This document shows, in pieces, positions 16,518 through 24,813 of a stretch of 64,000 nt of DNA; the stretch's first letter is position 1; each line of letters starts with the position of its first letter. Below the pieces are notes generated by a model, which was not told the DNA's origin, did not search any database, and saw only the letters and a list, made by a program, of their open reading frames with translations. The stretch is from positions 620,001 through 684,000 of the forward strand of contig NZ_BBJT01000003.1 of the NCBI RefSeq assembly GCF_000739915.1, in the 5' to 3' direction. The DNA comes from Paenibacillus chitinolyticus NBRC 15660 (GTDB taxonomy: Bacteria > Bacillota > Bacilli > Paenibacillales > NBRC-103111). A program made the position numbers and the translations under genes.

Positions 16518-18446
16518 TTACTCCGTTCTTCCGGTTCCTTCTTTGTCCCCTGGTTCGGGGCGCCAGGCGTTTCGGGGCTCCGGCAATTCGCCACGGCCTT
16601 CGTCGGGACTTCCATTGGCGGGCTTTGAGACCGGCATGATCATCGTCATTTTCGTCCCGATGCCCGGTTCGCTTTCGACACGAAGGCCGAATTCCGCTCC
16701 GAATACAAGCTGTATCCGCCGGTGCACGTTCAGCACACCGATCCCGCCCCGTCCGCTTTCTTCCAGTCCTGCCGCAGCGGAAGCATCCGTCAACTGCTGT
16801 GTTTTCAGCTTGGACTGAAGGTTCTCCAGCGTCTCCCGGGTCATCCCGGTCCCGTTGTCCTCCACCGAGATCCAAAACCTCCCGCCTTCTTCCCCGGCAT
16901 CAATCCGGATCCAGTGATGATCCTCCAGACCGTCCGGAAAAGCATGCTGGAACACATTCTCGATCAGCGGCTGCAGGGTAAGCCGCACCATTTTCTTAAG
17001 CAGAAACTGCGGCGGAACCGCAACATCCAGCTCGAATTCCCGGTCGTGCCGGTGCTTCAAAATAATCATGTAGTTCAGCACATGATTCAGCTCGTTGGCC
17101 ACGGTTATTTCCTCCAGATTCGTCTGAACGGAATAGCGCAGCATGTAGGCCATGGATTTGACGATTTCCGAAATTTCCTCGGAATCCTGCACGACGGCAT
17201 AACACACGATCGTTTCCAGCGTGTTGTAGAGGAAATGGGGATTGATCTGCAGCTGAAGCGCCTGAAATTCGGCCTGCTGGCGTTCAAGCTGGGTTTTCTG
17301 CTGCTTGAGTTCACCTTCATAGACCTGCTCCACTAGCTCCGACAAGCGCCCTACCATCAGGTTATAGCGCTGCATAAGCTCCGTGATCTCATCCCGCCTG
17401 TTCGGCAGCGGCACCGTGGACCATTTGCCCTGCTCCGTCTGCCGCATGCCCTGAATAAGCACAAGAATCGGCCGGGTGATCGAGCGGCCGAACCGGTACG
17501 CGAGCGCGACCGCGATAGCCAGTGTAAACAAGCCGATGAGAATCGTCGTCGTGCGAATGGCCGTCACCGGCTTTTTCAGCTCGCTCAGCGGCATCGAAAC
17601 GACGAGATTCCAGCCGGAGTAAGATGACTTGCGGCTCATGTAAAGCCGTTCCTCTCCGCCCGGCCCTTTGTGCTCGAAGGAAGCTGTCTCCCCGGAATGG
17701 ACAATCCGGGGCAGCAGCTCCGGCAGCGCCTGCGGGCCGACTCCGTCCTTCGAAGGCTGATAAATCATCTCGCCTTTGTCGTTGACGATGAAGAAGTAGC
17801 CGCCTTCGCCCAGATCGATCCCTTTCCAAAGCATGGAAAGATCGTTCGAACGGATCTCGACGGCCAGAATTCCTTTGTATTCCGCCGACTGCAGCCCTTT
17901 GATCTGCCGGGACAGCCGGATTACGTTCCCGTTCATGGCCGGAACAATGCTGTCCGTCGTAATGCTCAGCGTTCCGTCCGGTTCCGTAACGTTCTTCAGC
18001 CGCTCCAGTTGGCCCAGCATCTGTTCCCGGGGGTAAGTTCCCTCCGCCTGATCGTTGCTGTAGCCGTAGATGCCGTTGCCCGCAAAGCTTATCGCGTACA
18101 TGGACACAATCTCCGGGTTACGGATAAAGATCGGCTGCAGCGCCGTTTCCCGGATCGTGCTCCAGAACTTGTAATAGTCGTAGGGCTCGGGGACCGGAGG
18201 AAGATCGACGAATTTTTTAATGTCCCGGTTCGTCAGCAGCGAAATCGTCAGCCGGTCGTAGCTTTTCACATACACATCCGTATGATGGAGCGCATTGGTT
18301 AAAATTTGGTTCATATGAAGCCGGTTTTGTTTATCCAGCTCATCGGACGCCTTTTTATACGTAAAGATCCCGACAGAGGTCAAGGTGATCAAAATTATCG
18401 AGAGCAAGTAGAGAAAAATTTTGCGGGAAAGGTTCCATTTAATCAT
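16518..18446 (-). CDS. YesM-family sensor histidine kinase
   Basis: A membrane segment near residues 12-34, an extracellular Cache-like sensor domain (~35-290), a second membrane segment (~292-315) and a HAMP domain precede the LytS/YesM-type kinase core. The phosphoacceptor motif is INPHFLYNTLETI (His about residue 405), distinct from the HisKA box, followed by HATPase boxes IENVFQHAF and DNGTGM. The start ATG overlaps the response-regulator stop by 4 nt. In Firmicutes such kinases sense extracellular or binding-protein-delivered sugars; here the neighbours suggest oligosaccharides of the fucosylated polysaccharide. The tail is long and charged. Confidence 0.92.
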   Translation of the reverse strand: MIKWNLSRKIFLYLLSIILITLTSVGIFTYKKASDELDKQNRLHMNQILTNALHHTDVYVKSYDRLTISLLTNRDIKKFVDLPPVPEPYDYYKFWSTIRETALQPIFIRNPEIVSMYAISFAGNGIYGYSNDQAEGTYPREQMLGQLERLKNVTEPDGTLSITTDSIVPAMNGNVIRLSRQIKGLQSAEYKGILAVEIRSNDLSMLWKGIDLGEGGYFFIVNDKGEMIYQPSKDGVGPQALPELLPRIVHSGETASFEHKGPGGEERLYMSRKSSYSGWNLVVSMPLSELKKPVTAIRTTTILIGLFTLAIAVALAYRFGRSITRPILVLIQGMRQTEQGKWSTVPLPNRRDEITELMQRYNLMVGRLSELVEQVYEGELKQQKTQLERQQAEFQALQLQINPHFLYNTLETIVCYAVVQDSEEISEIVKSMAYMLRYSVQTNLEEITVANELNHVLNYMIILKHRHDREFELDVAVPPQFLLKKMVRLTLQPLIENVFQHAFPDGLEDHHWIRIDAGEEGGRFWISVEDNGTGMTRETLENLQSKLKTQQLTDASAAAGLEESGRGGIGVLNVHRRIQLVFGAEFGLRVESEPGIGTKMTMIMPVSKPANGSPDEGRGELPEPRNAWRPEPGDKEGTGRTE

Positions 18447-19462
18447 TTAATCCCCAATTGCTGCCGGTATTCCGAAGGGGAATAGCCGGTCGTTTTCTTG
18501 AACATCTTCGTAAAATGCGGATAGTCTTCGTACCCGACTTTGGCGGCCACATCGACGATGCGGATATGCGGGATCGCCAGGAGCTGCTGCGCCTTCTCCA
18601 TGCGCTTCTTGATCCGGTATTTCACAAACGTTTCATTGGTCATTTTCTTGAACATGGAGCTGAAATAGGTCGGAGTGAAGCCGGCCATCTCGGCCACCTC
18701 GTCGAGCGTTATTTCCTCCGCCAGATGCGTGTCTATATACGTCTTCACTTCGTCGAGCAGGTTCTTGTACGTGCCGCTGCGCTGTTGAAGCAGCTTCTCC
18801 ATGATGTCCCCCAGCCGGGTCTGCATCTCCTCGAAGATCTGATCCTTGGATACGCACCGCTTGTCTTCCCATTCGTTCTTGACCGGAAGGCCCCTGGCTT
18901 GAAGCCTCTTGAGAAGCAGCGCCATGCATTCTTTGATGAGCTGCCGGAGCTGGAGCAAGTTCATTCCGCTGGACATACAGTTCTGCTTCCACTCCCCGAT
19001 GAGCGTTCGCAGCCTGTCCTCTTCAAGATTCCAGACCAGTTGTTCCATCTGTTCGATCACGTCCACGCAATCCGACAACGCCACGAACCCTTTGACCCGG
19101 TTTTTCATAAAATCGGCCAGAACCTCATGAAGATCCGGCGCCGTCACCGGCTTCAGCAAATAATGCTTCACCCCGTAGAACAAGCATTTCTGGGCGTAAG
19201 AGAAATCGCCGAAACCCGAGATCACGATACACGGAATGTGGCTGTACTGCTCGTGAATAATCCGGCACAGCTCCAGCCCGTCCATCTTCGGCATCCGGAT
19301 ATCGGTAAACACCAGGTCGATTTCGTGCTCCCGGATGATTTCGAGTGCGGCGGTGCCGCTCGCGGCCGTATGAATGCCCGCGAATTCGAACGGATAAAGC
19401 TCCGCCATTTTTACGAGGCCTTTGCGAATAATCGGCTCATCGTCGACGATCAACAAATGCAT
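18443..19462 (-). CDS. YesN-type AraC-family response regulator
   Basis: The receiver domain opens with MHLLIVDDEPIIRKGL and has its phosphoacceptor in LVFTDIRMPKMDG (Asp about residue 54) and the switch region LLKPV. A ~100-residue linker leads to a C-terminal pair of AraC helix-turn-helices with LDEVAEMAGFTPTYFSSMFK and VAAKVGYEDYPHFTKMFKK. The ATG at 19462 is chosen because GGGGAG precedes it. An in-frame extension to 19531 would run into the terminator hairpin. It overlaps the kinase gene by 4 nt and most likely activates the sugar-uptake genes upstream. Confidence 0.92.
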   Translation of the reverse strand: MHLLIVDDEPIIRKGLVKMAELYPFEFAGIHTAASGTAALEIIREHEIDLVFTDIRMPKMDGLELCRIIHEQYSHIPCIVISGFGDFSYAQKCLFYGVKHYLLKPVTAPDLHEVLADFMKNRVKGFVALSDCVDVIEQMEQLVWNLEEDRLRTLIGEWKQNCMSSGMNLLQLRQLIKECMALLLKRLQARGLPVKNEWEDKRCVSKDQIFEEMQTRLGDIMEKLLQQRSGTYKNLLDEVKTYIDTHLAEEITLDEVAEMAGFTPTYFSSMFKKMTNETFVKYRIKKRMEKAQQLLAIPHIRIVDVAAKVGYEDYPHFTKMFKKTTGYSPSEYRQQLGIK

Positions 19463-19500
19463 GGTAACAGCTCCCCGTCCCGAAGTATGTGCTTTTGCAA

Positions 19501-19548
19501 AAAAAGGGGGCCTCCCCGATAACGTCTGCAAGGGAGGCGAACCTTTTT
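19501..19548 (-). terminator. Terminator or attenuator between the binding-protein gene and the regulator genes
   Basis: AAAAAGG and GCCTCCC (19501-19507, 19510-19516) pair with GGGAGGC and CCTTTTT (19532-19538, 19542-19548) as a two-part stem. On the minus strand a run of seven T follows. Only about 38 nt separate it from the response-regulator start, so the regulator genes may depend on read-through. Confidence 0.75.
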
Positions 19549-19559
19549 GGGCAGCCGGA

Positions 19560-19575
19560 ATTAAAACGCTTTCAT
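19560..19575 (-). promoter_or_regulatory. Candidate catabolite response element (cre, CcpA site)
   Basis: Read on the minus strand, ATGAAAGCGTTTTAAT differs at one fixed position from the cre consensus WTGNAANCGNWNNCAW. It lies 23 nt after the binding-protein stop and ~98 nt before the regulator start. CcpA binding here would place the sugar locus under glucose control; this rests on the motif alone. Confidence 0.55.
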
Positions 19576-19597
19576 TTCAGCTTTAGTTTAGCTTTGT

Positions 19598-21148
19598 TTA
19601 ACGGGCGCGGTCAACCACGCCTTCTTTTTTGTTGTACCGTTCCGTAGCTTCCTTAATGATTTCTTTGCCTCCCTTGGCTTTGTACTCTTCAATCACTTTA
19701 GGCCAGTCGGAGATCGGACGTTTGCCGTAAATCATCTGAATCATCTGGTCCAGAATGAATTTGGGACCCGTATCCCCGCCGGAAGCCAGATCCGGGTATT
19801 TCGTAAAGGAGGCCAGACTCGTCGTAAACGTAATGCCGCCTACGCCTTCCTTGGACAGCACGTTATCGAACGCTTTTACCATATCCTTGCCGTCCTCCGT
19901 CAATTCGGAGAGCTTCTTGTTGTAAGTCAGGTCGTGAACCATCCAGAGCGTCGTCTGGCGGTAGTTCGCCTCGTCGATTTCTTCTTTCGTCTTCGGCTGC
20001 TTGTAGTTGATTTTGCCGTTCTCCTTCGTATACGTGTCGCCTTCGATCCCGAAGGTGAAGAACTCTTCGGCTTCTTCCGTGCTCATCCAGTCGAAGAATT
20101 GGATGATCTTCTTGGCTTTCTCCTTATCCACTTTGCTGTTGATATACTTCGCCGTGGAAATATACCCGTACACTCCGTGTCCGCCCTTTCCTTCGGGACC
20201 TTTGGGAGATGCGACGATATCGACTTTGCCGTCTTTCACCGCGTCTTTGATCTTTCCCCGGAAACTCAGCAGACCCTCTCCGTTCGCCGACCAGATGCCG
20301 GATTTGCCCGCCGCGATATTTTTGTTGTAGTCGGTTTGGGAAACGGTTGCAAAATCTTTCGGAATGAGTCCTTCCTCATACATCGTTTTGTAAGTTTGGA
20401 GAGCTTTCATCATATTTTCCGCATCGAAAAACTTCGGAACGACTTCGCCGTTCATCAGCTCGAACTGATACGGCATGACATCGTAAGCGCCCAGGAACGT
20501 GTCCGCATATTTGAACTGCTCGCGGATCTGGTACGGGTTTTCGACGCCCATCTTCTTGAACGCCCGCAGAACGTCCAGATATTCCTCGACGGTCACAGGC
20601 TGCTTCAGATTCGCTTTCTCCAGCAGATCCGTCCGGATGAAGGTCGCTCGTCTCGACGGGTTGGTCAGCCAGCCGGGTATGCCGTAAATTTTGCCGTCGT
20701 ACGACGTTTCCTCCCAGGCTTCCTTCGGAACGAGCTTCATCAGATTCGGCGCGTTTTCCTTGAGCAGATCGTCGAGCGGCATGAATACGCCGGCTTCCAC
20801 CGACCCGGACATGGAGGACGTTGTCGGGCCGCCGCGCAAATTGCTGACGACATCCGGGATGTCGTTGCCTGCGAACATCAGGCTCATTTTCTGATCGAAT
20901 TCTTTGTGAGAAAGCGGTTTCAAATCCAGGTCTGTGTTTGTGCGTTTTTCCAGCTCCAGCACCCATTTGTCTTTGTTAATATCGGATGCGGATTCCAGAT
21001 AGGCGTTGCCTCCCGTAGAGAAGGAGACGGAGAATTTTACGGGACCTGCGCCCGCCGCGCTTTCTTTTGCCGGTTCCTTGGAATTGCAGCCCGCAAGCGT
21101 TCCGGTAGTGAGAACTGCCGCGAGAAGTACACCCCAACCTTTTTTCAT
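19598..21148 (-). CDS. Sugar ABC transporter substrate-binding lipoprotein
   Basis: A lipoprotein signal ends with LAGC near residue 20, followed by a serine/alanine-poor linker and a family 1 extracellular solute-binding fold of about 490 residues. The sequence resembles the long LipO/YtcQ-type binding proteins that serve LplB/YtcP permeases for oligosaccharides (for example VVSNLRGGPTTSSM, IYGIPGWLTNPSRRATFIR). AAGGAAGG lies before the ATG at 21148, one codon after a TTG at 21151. Its gene follows the two permease genes. The ligand is probably an unsaturated or fucosylated oligosaccharide, inferred from neighbouring enzymes. Confidence 0.9.
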   Translation of the reverse strand: MKKGWGVLLAAVLTTGTLAGCNSKEPAKESAAGAGPVKFSVSFSTGGNAYLESASDINKDKWVLELEKRTNTDLDLKPLSHKEFDQKMSLMFAGNDIPDVVSNLRGGPTTSSMSGSVEAGVFMPLDDLLKENAPNLMKLVPKEAWEETSYDGKIYGIPGWLTNPSRRATFIRTDLLEKANLKQPVTVEEYLDVLRAFKKMGVENPYQIREQFKYADTFLGAYDVMPYQFELMNGEVVPKFFDAENMMKALQTYKTMYEEGLIPKDFATVSQTDYNKNIAAGKSGIWSANGEGLLSFRGKIKDAVKDGKVDIVASPKGPEGKGGHGVYGYISTAKYINSKVDKEKAKKIIQFFDWMSTEEAEEFFTFGIEGDTYTKENGKINYKQPKTKEEIDEANYRQTTLWMVHDLTYNKKLSELTEDGKDMVKAFDNVLSKEGVGGITFTTSLASFTKYPDLASGGDTGPKFILDQMIQMIYGKRPISDWPKVIEEYKAKGGKEIIKEATERYNKKEGVVDRAR

Positions 21149-21261
21149 CAAGAACCCTTCCTTTCGTTCTCTTCCTCGTTATGAGACCCCTGGTACACTT
21201 TCATGATAAGGGCTGGAGATTTTTACGGGTATTGGGATTCTTATTTTGGCATTGTGTTCTT

Positions 21262-22134
21262 TTATGATTTAATCGACCCGATAAGCATACCTTTAATGAA
21301 GTATTTCTGCAAAAAAGGATAGATCAGCAGGATCGGCACGGTCGCCACAACGATCACGGCCATTTTGATGCCTTCGGGCGAAATATTCAGCGTATTCTCG
21401 AAGGTGGACGTCATCTCGCCGAAATTGTCCGTAATCACGATTTCTCTAAGCCTGATCTGCAGCGGAAACAGATTCCGGTTATTGATATAATACAAGGCAT
21501 TGGAGTACGAATTCCAGTGGGCCACCGCGTAGAACAAGCCCATCGTCGCCATAACCGGCTTCGACAGAGGCAGCACGATGCTCCAGATCAGCCGCATTTC
21601 GCCGCAGCCGTCAATCCTGCCGGAATCGACAAGCTCGCCGGGCAGCCCTGAGAAGAACGAACGCATGATAAACAAATTGTAGGCGCTGATCATGCCGGGA
21701 ATAATGAGCGACCAGACCGTGTCCAGCAGCCCCAGATTTTTGATCAGCAGATAGTTCGGAATCAGCGGCGCGCTGAAAATAAACGTCACGAGCACCATAA
21801 GCAGCAAATACCGGCGCCCGATATATTCCGGACGTGACAGCGGATACGCAAGCGTTGTCGTTGCGATCAAGTTAATGAGCGTGCCGACGACCGTCACGAA
21901 CACGGAAACGAGAAAGCCCTGCCACACGGAGCTGTCGCTTAGCACGAACGCGAAATTGGAGAGGGTAAACTCCACCGGGAAAACGGACACTCTGCCCTGG
22001 TTAAGCGCCAGCTCACTGCTGAACGACTTCGCCAGCACGTGGACGATCGGCAGGATCATACAGATCGCCACCACCGTCAGCAGCACGTAGTTGAATCCCT
22101 GGAAGGAGCGCTCTCCCTTGCTTTCTTTCACCAT
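21262..22134 (-). CDS. Sugar ABC transporter permease, YtcP/LplC type
   Basis: The 290-residue protein has six predicted membrane spans and the ABC-permease EAA-like loop (LVDSGRIDGCGEMRLIWSIVLPLSKP), which contacts the ATPase. The C-terminus GLLIG-like KYFIKGMLIGSIK is typical of carbohydrate permease 2 subunits. It pairs with the permease encoded 17 nt upstream and with the binding protein encoded downstream. No ATPase gene is in the locus, so a shared MsmX-type ATPase is presumably used. Confidence 0.93.
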   Translation of the reverse strand: MVKESKGERSFQGFNYVLLTVVAICMILPIVHVLAKSFSSELALNQGRVSVFPVEFTLSNFAFVLSDSSVWQGFLVSVFVTVVGTLINLIATTTLAYPLSRPEYIGRRYLLLMVLVTFIFSAPLIPNYLLIKNLGLLDTVWSLIIPGMISAYNLFIMRSFFSGLPGELVDSGRIDGCGEMRLIWSIVLPLSKPVMATMGLFYAVAHWNSYSNALYYINNRNLFPLQIRLREIVITDNFGEMTSTFENTLNISPEGIKMAVIVVATVPILLIYPFLQKYFIKGMLIGSIKS

Positions 22135-22150
22135 AAAACGTCACCTGCCC

Positions 22151-23101
22151 CTAGTATAAAGATTCGCCTGTCGCTTTTTTGCTGAGACGGTTTCCGATCA
22201 TGATAAGCACGAGGCCGATCAGCGATTTAAACAGCCCGATGGCGGTCGTATAGCTGTACTGTTTACCGAGAAGCCCGACGCGGTAAATGTACGTGTCGAG
22301 AATTTCGCCGCTTTCCGAGTTCAGCGAGTTCAGGAACACATAGACCCGCTCGAATCCGAAATCGAGAAAATGCCCGATATGAAGCAGGAACATGATCGCG
22401 ATCGTCGGCATAATGGTCGGAATCGTAATGGCCGTCGTCTGCTTCCAGCGGCTGGCCCCGTCGATTTTGGCCGCCTCGTAAAGTTCCGGGTTAACCCCGG
22501 CGAGCGCCGCCAAATAAATGATCGTTCCCCAGCCCGCGTCCTTCCAGACGCCCGAACCGATCAGAATACTGCGGATATAGGAATTCTCCCCGAGAAAATA
22601 CACCGGCTCCATGCCGAACCAGCCGAGCATCGTATTGACGATCCCCGTCGTCGGAGAGAGGATGCCCACCGCGATCCCCCCGATAATGACCCAGGACAGA
22701 AAGTGCGGCATATAAACGACGGTTTGAAGAATTCGTTTGTACACCATTTTGCGTACTTCGTTCAGCAGCAGCGCCAAAATAATCGGCACCGGAAAAGCGA
22801 TCACGATATCGTACAGCCCGATCAGGAGCGTATTCGTGAAAATTTCCAAAAACTCGTCGTACTCGAACATCCGGATAAAATTGTCCAGGCCGACCCAGGG
22901 ACTGCCCGTAATTCCTTTAAACAAGTTGTAGTTCTGAAAAGCCATGACGCTCCCCATGAGCGGCACATACTTGAATACGATAAAGTAAAGAATGCCGGGA
23001 ATCGAGAGCAGATAGAGCGCTTTGTATTTGCGCAGATTCGATCCGACTTCATGCCTCTGCACGTACCTGACTTTGTCGGACGGCTGAATTTTGCTGGCCA
23101 T
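22151..23101 (-). CDS. Sugar ABC transporter permease, LplB/YteP type
   Basis: The 316-residue protein has a charged cytoplasmic N-terminus (~residues 1-30) followed by six membrane spans. The EAA-like loop reads NPELYEAAKIDGASRWKQTTAITIPTI. The opening LYLLSIPGILYFIVFKYVPLMG is typical of LplB/YteP subunits of polysaccharide or oligosaccharide importers. AGGAGG lies 6 nt before the ATG. It forms the membrane channel with the YtcP-type protein encoded immediately downstream. Confidence 0.93.
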   Translation of the reverse strand: MASKIQPSDKVRYVQRHEVGSNLRKYKALYLLSIPGILYFIVFKYVPLMGSVMAFQNYNLFKGITGSPWVGLDNFIRMFEYDEFLEIFTNTLLIGLYDIVIAFPVPIILALLLNEVRKMVYKRILQTVVYMPHFLSWVIIGGIAVGILSPTTGIVNTMLGWFGMEPVYFLGENSYIRSILIGSGVWKDAGWGTIIYLAALAGVNPELYEAAKIDGASRWKQTTAITIPTIMPTIAIMFLLHIGHFLDFGFERVYVFLNSLNSESGEILDTYIYRVGLLGKQYSYTTAIGLFKSLIGLVLIMIGNRLSKKATGESLY

Positions 23102-23161
23102 AAGTACCTCCTAGGCTGTCGGAATTGGCTGATGATACGCTTGATATCGTGTAGGACAGGG

Positions 23162-23797
23162 TTAAAAAAGGGCGCGGGACACGCCGGCCGCTTTCAGCCA
23201 CGCATCCGCGATAAGCGCATGTCCGGCCGGAGACGGGTGTACCCCGTCCGGGGCCCAGTACGGGCACGGCGCTTTCACCGAGGCCTGCGCGAACAAGCCG
23301 TCCAGCGGCACGTAAGCCGCCCCGTATTCCCGCGCCAGATCCCGGACTCCGTGAATTTTCGGGTCGAGATCTTCCCGCCAGTGCCGCCTGTCTTCGGGAA
23401 CCGGCAGGACGAACGGCTCGACCAGCATCAACTTCACGCCGGGGAGCCCCTCTACCGTCCGGTCCAGAATGTCCCGGTAGCCGGCGGCGAACGCTTCCGC
23501 GGATGTCGGATCGCTGCGGTCGTATCTTCTCCACGTGTCGTTGACGCCGATATAGATCGAGACTACGCCGGGTTTCAGCTCCAGGCAGTCGGCCTCCCAG
23601 CGGGCCTGAAGGTCCCGGACCCGGTTGCCGCTTATTCCCCTGTTGAGGAACGTAACGCCCAGTTCCGGGTACATACGGCCAAACTGGGCCGCCGCCATCC
23701 GGGCGTAGCCCCTGCCGAGCTCGTGTCCCGGCTCCCGTTTGGCGTCGGTTATGCTGTCTCCCTGAAATAACACGACATCGTTTTTTCGGATCAGCAT
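23162..23797 (-). CDS. SGNH/GDSL-type esterase, probable carbohydrate acetylesterase
   Basis: SGNH blocks are present: QGDSITDAKR (block I, nucleophile Ser), NRGISGNRV (block II Gly), YIGVNDTWRR (block III Asn) and DGVHPSPAGHALIA (block V Asp and His). Cytoplasmic SGNH enzymes of about 210 residues in sugar loci usually remove acetyl groups from oligosaccharides. The ATG at 23797 is preceded by GGAGGG and overlaps the stop of the upstream propeller gene by 7 nt, so translation is coupled. No signal peptide is seen. Confidence 0.87.
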   Translation of the reverse strand: MLIRKNDVVLFQGDSITDAKREPGHELGRGYARMAAAQFGRMYPELGVTFLNRGISGNRVRDLQARWEADCLELKPGVVSIYIGVNDTWRRYDRSDPTSAEAFAAGYRDILDRTVEGLPGVKLMLVEPFVLPVPEDRRHWREDLDPKIHGVRDLAREYGAAYVPLDGLFAQASVKAPCPYWAPDGVHPSPAGHALIADAWLKAAGVSRALF

Positions 23798-24813
23798 GTC
23801 GGGGGACCCTCCTTGAGCGGAATGACCATATTCCACGTTTTCGTGCAGTCGTGAAAGCCTTTCGTGCCGTCGGAAGCGGCCGCGAACAGATAAGTGGGCA
23901 CACCGCCCTCCATGAGCAGGAACGGACGCTCCAGATTGCCCGCCTGCCTCGTGACGCCGTCATCCCACAGGAAAGTGCGGGAATAAGCTTTCGGCGGATC
24001 GCACAGCGACCACGTCACCCCGTCCGGCGAGTAAGCGCGGATGCCTCCGTATTTTTCTCCGCACAAGCGGCCGGTCATGTCTTTGGCGATCATCGAAAAT
24101 CCGTCCTCCGTCTTCCACACAAACGGGTCTTCGATGTTGAAATCCGGCGGGAAAAGCGGCCCCTCGGCCAGCCGCGTATACGGCCCCTCGAAGTGAGGCG
24201 CCTTCGCGGCCCCGATCGTCATCTCCCCGTGACGGAAGCCTTCGTACTTCCTGGCTTTGTAGACAAGAAGCACGGAGCCGTCATCCATGACGCAGGGAGC
24301 CGGATTCGAAGTCAAGAAGCTGTCGAACCTGCCCGGACGTACGGTCAGCACCGGCTCGTCACGGCGCAGCCACGGGCCTTCCGGACGGCTTGCCGTGGCG
24401 ATGCCGATCCGCTTGTTGGAACGGGCCACGACCGTCACCGGATCTTCCGGACGGAGCGGTTCGCCCGGCTCCGGGTCCGCGAAGGGGTGGGTCGATCCCA
24501 TGTAATACAGCACGTAAGTATCGCCGATCCGGACGATATGCGGATTGTGCGTGCTCCGGCCGTCCCAGTATTCCGCTCCGCGGGCGGGCAGCACCGTTTC
24601 CGCGTACGTGTAAGGCCCCTCGGGCGTGTCCGATACGGCGCGCACCACTTCGGACGAGACGAGCCAGCCGGGATGCATCGGCAGACTGTCCGGCCAGCGG
24701 GAAGCGAACAGATGGTAGCGCCCGTCTTCGCCTTTCACGGCCGAACCGCACCAGACCCAGTACCCTTCCATGCGGAATCCGCCGCCGACAGGAGCCGGCT
24801 TAAAACTGAACAT
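23791..24813 (-). CDS. Five-bladed beta-propeller glycosidase (GH43/GH117-like)
   Basis: The 340-residue protein has repeated propeller motifs such as YWVWCGSAVKGEDGRYHLF, VSDTPEGPYTY, THNPHIVRIGDTYVLYY and FNIEDPFVWKTEDGFSMI. In this clan three acidic residues spread over the blades do catalysis. Candidates are the Asp/Glu in DGRYHLF, in AEYWDGRSTHNPH and in IEDPFVW. The exact family and the sugar removed are uncertain. No signal peptide is present. GGAGGAG precedes the ATG, and the start overlaps the GH29 gene end by 14 nt. It presumably trims imported oligosaccharides. Confidence 0.78.
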   Translation of the reverse strand: MFSFKPAPVGGGFRMEGYWVWCGSAVKGEDGRYHLFASRWPDSLPMHPGWLVSSEVVRAVSDTPEGPYTYAETVLPARGAEYWDGRSTHNPHIVRIGDTYVLYYMGSTHPFADPEPGEPLRPEDPVTVVARSNKRIGIATASRPEGPWLRRDEPVLTVRPGRFDSFLTSNPAPCVMDDGSVLLVYKARKYEGFRHGEMTIGAAKAPHFEGPYTRLAEGPLFPPDFNIEDPFVWKTEDGFSMIAKDMTGRLCGEKYGGIRAYSPDGVTWSLCDPPKAYSRTFLWDDGVTRQAGNLERPFLLMEGGVPTYLFAAASDGTKGFHDCTKTWNMVIPLKEGPPTC

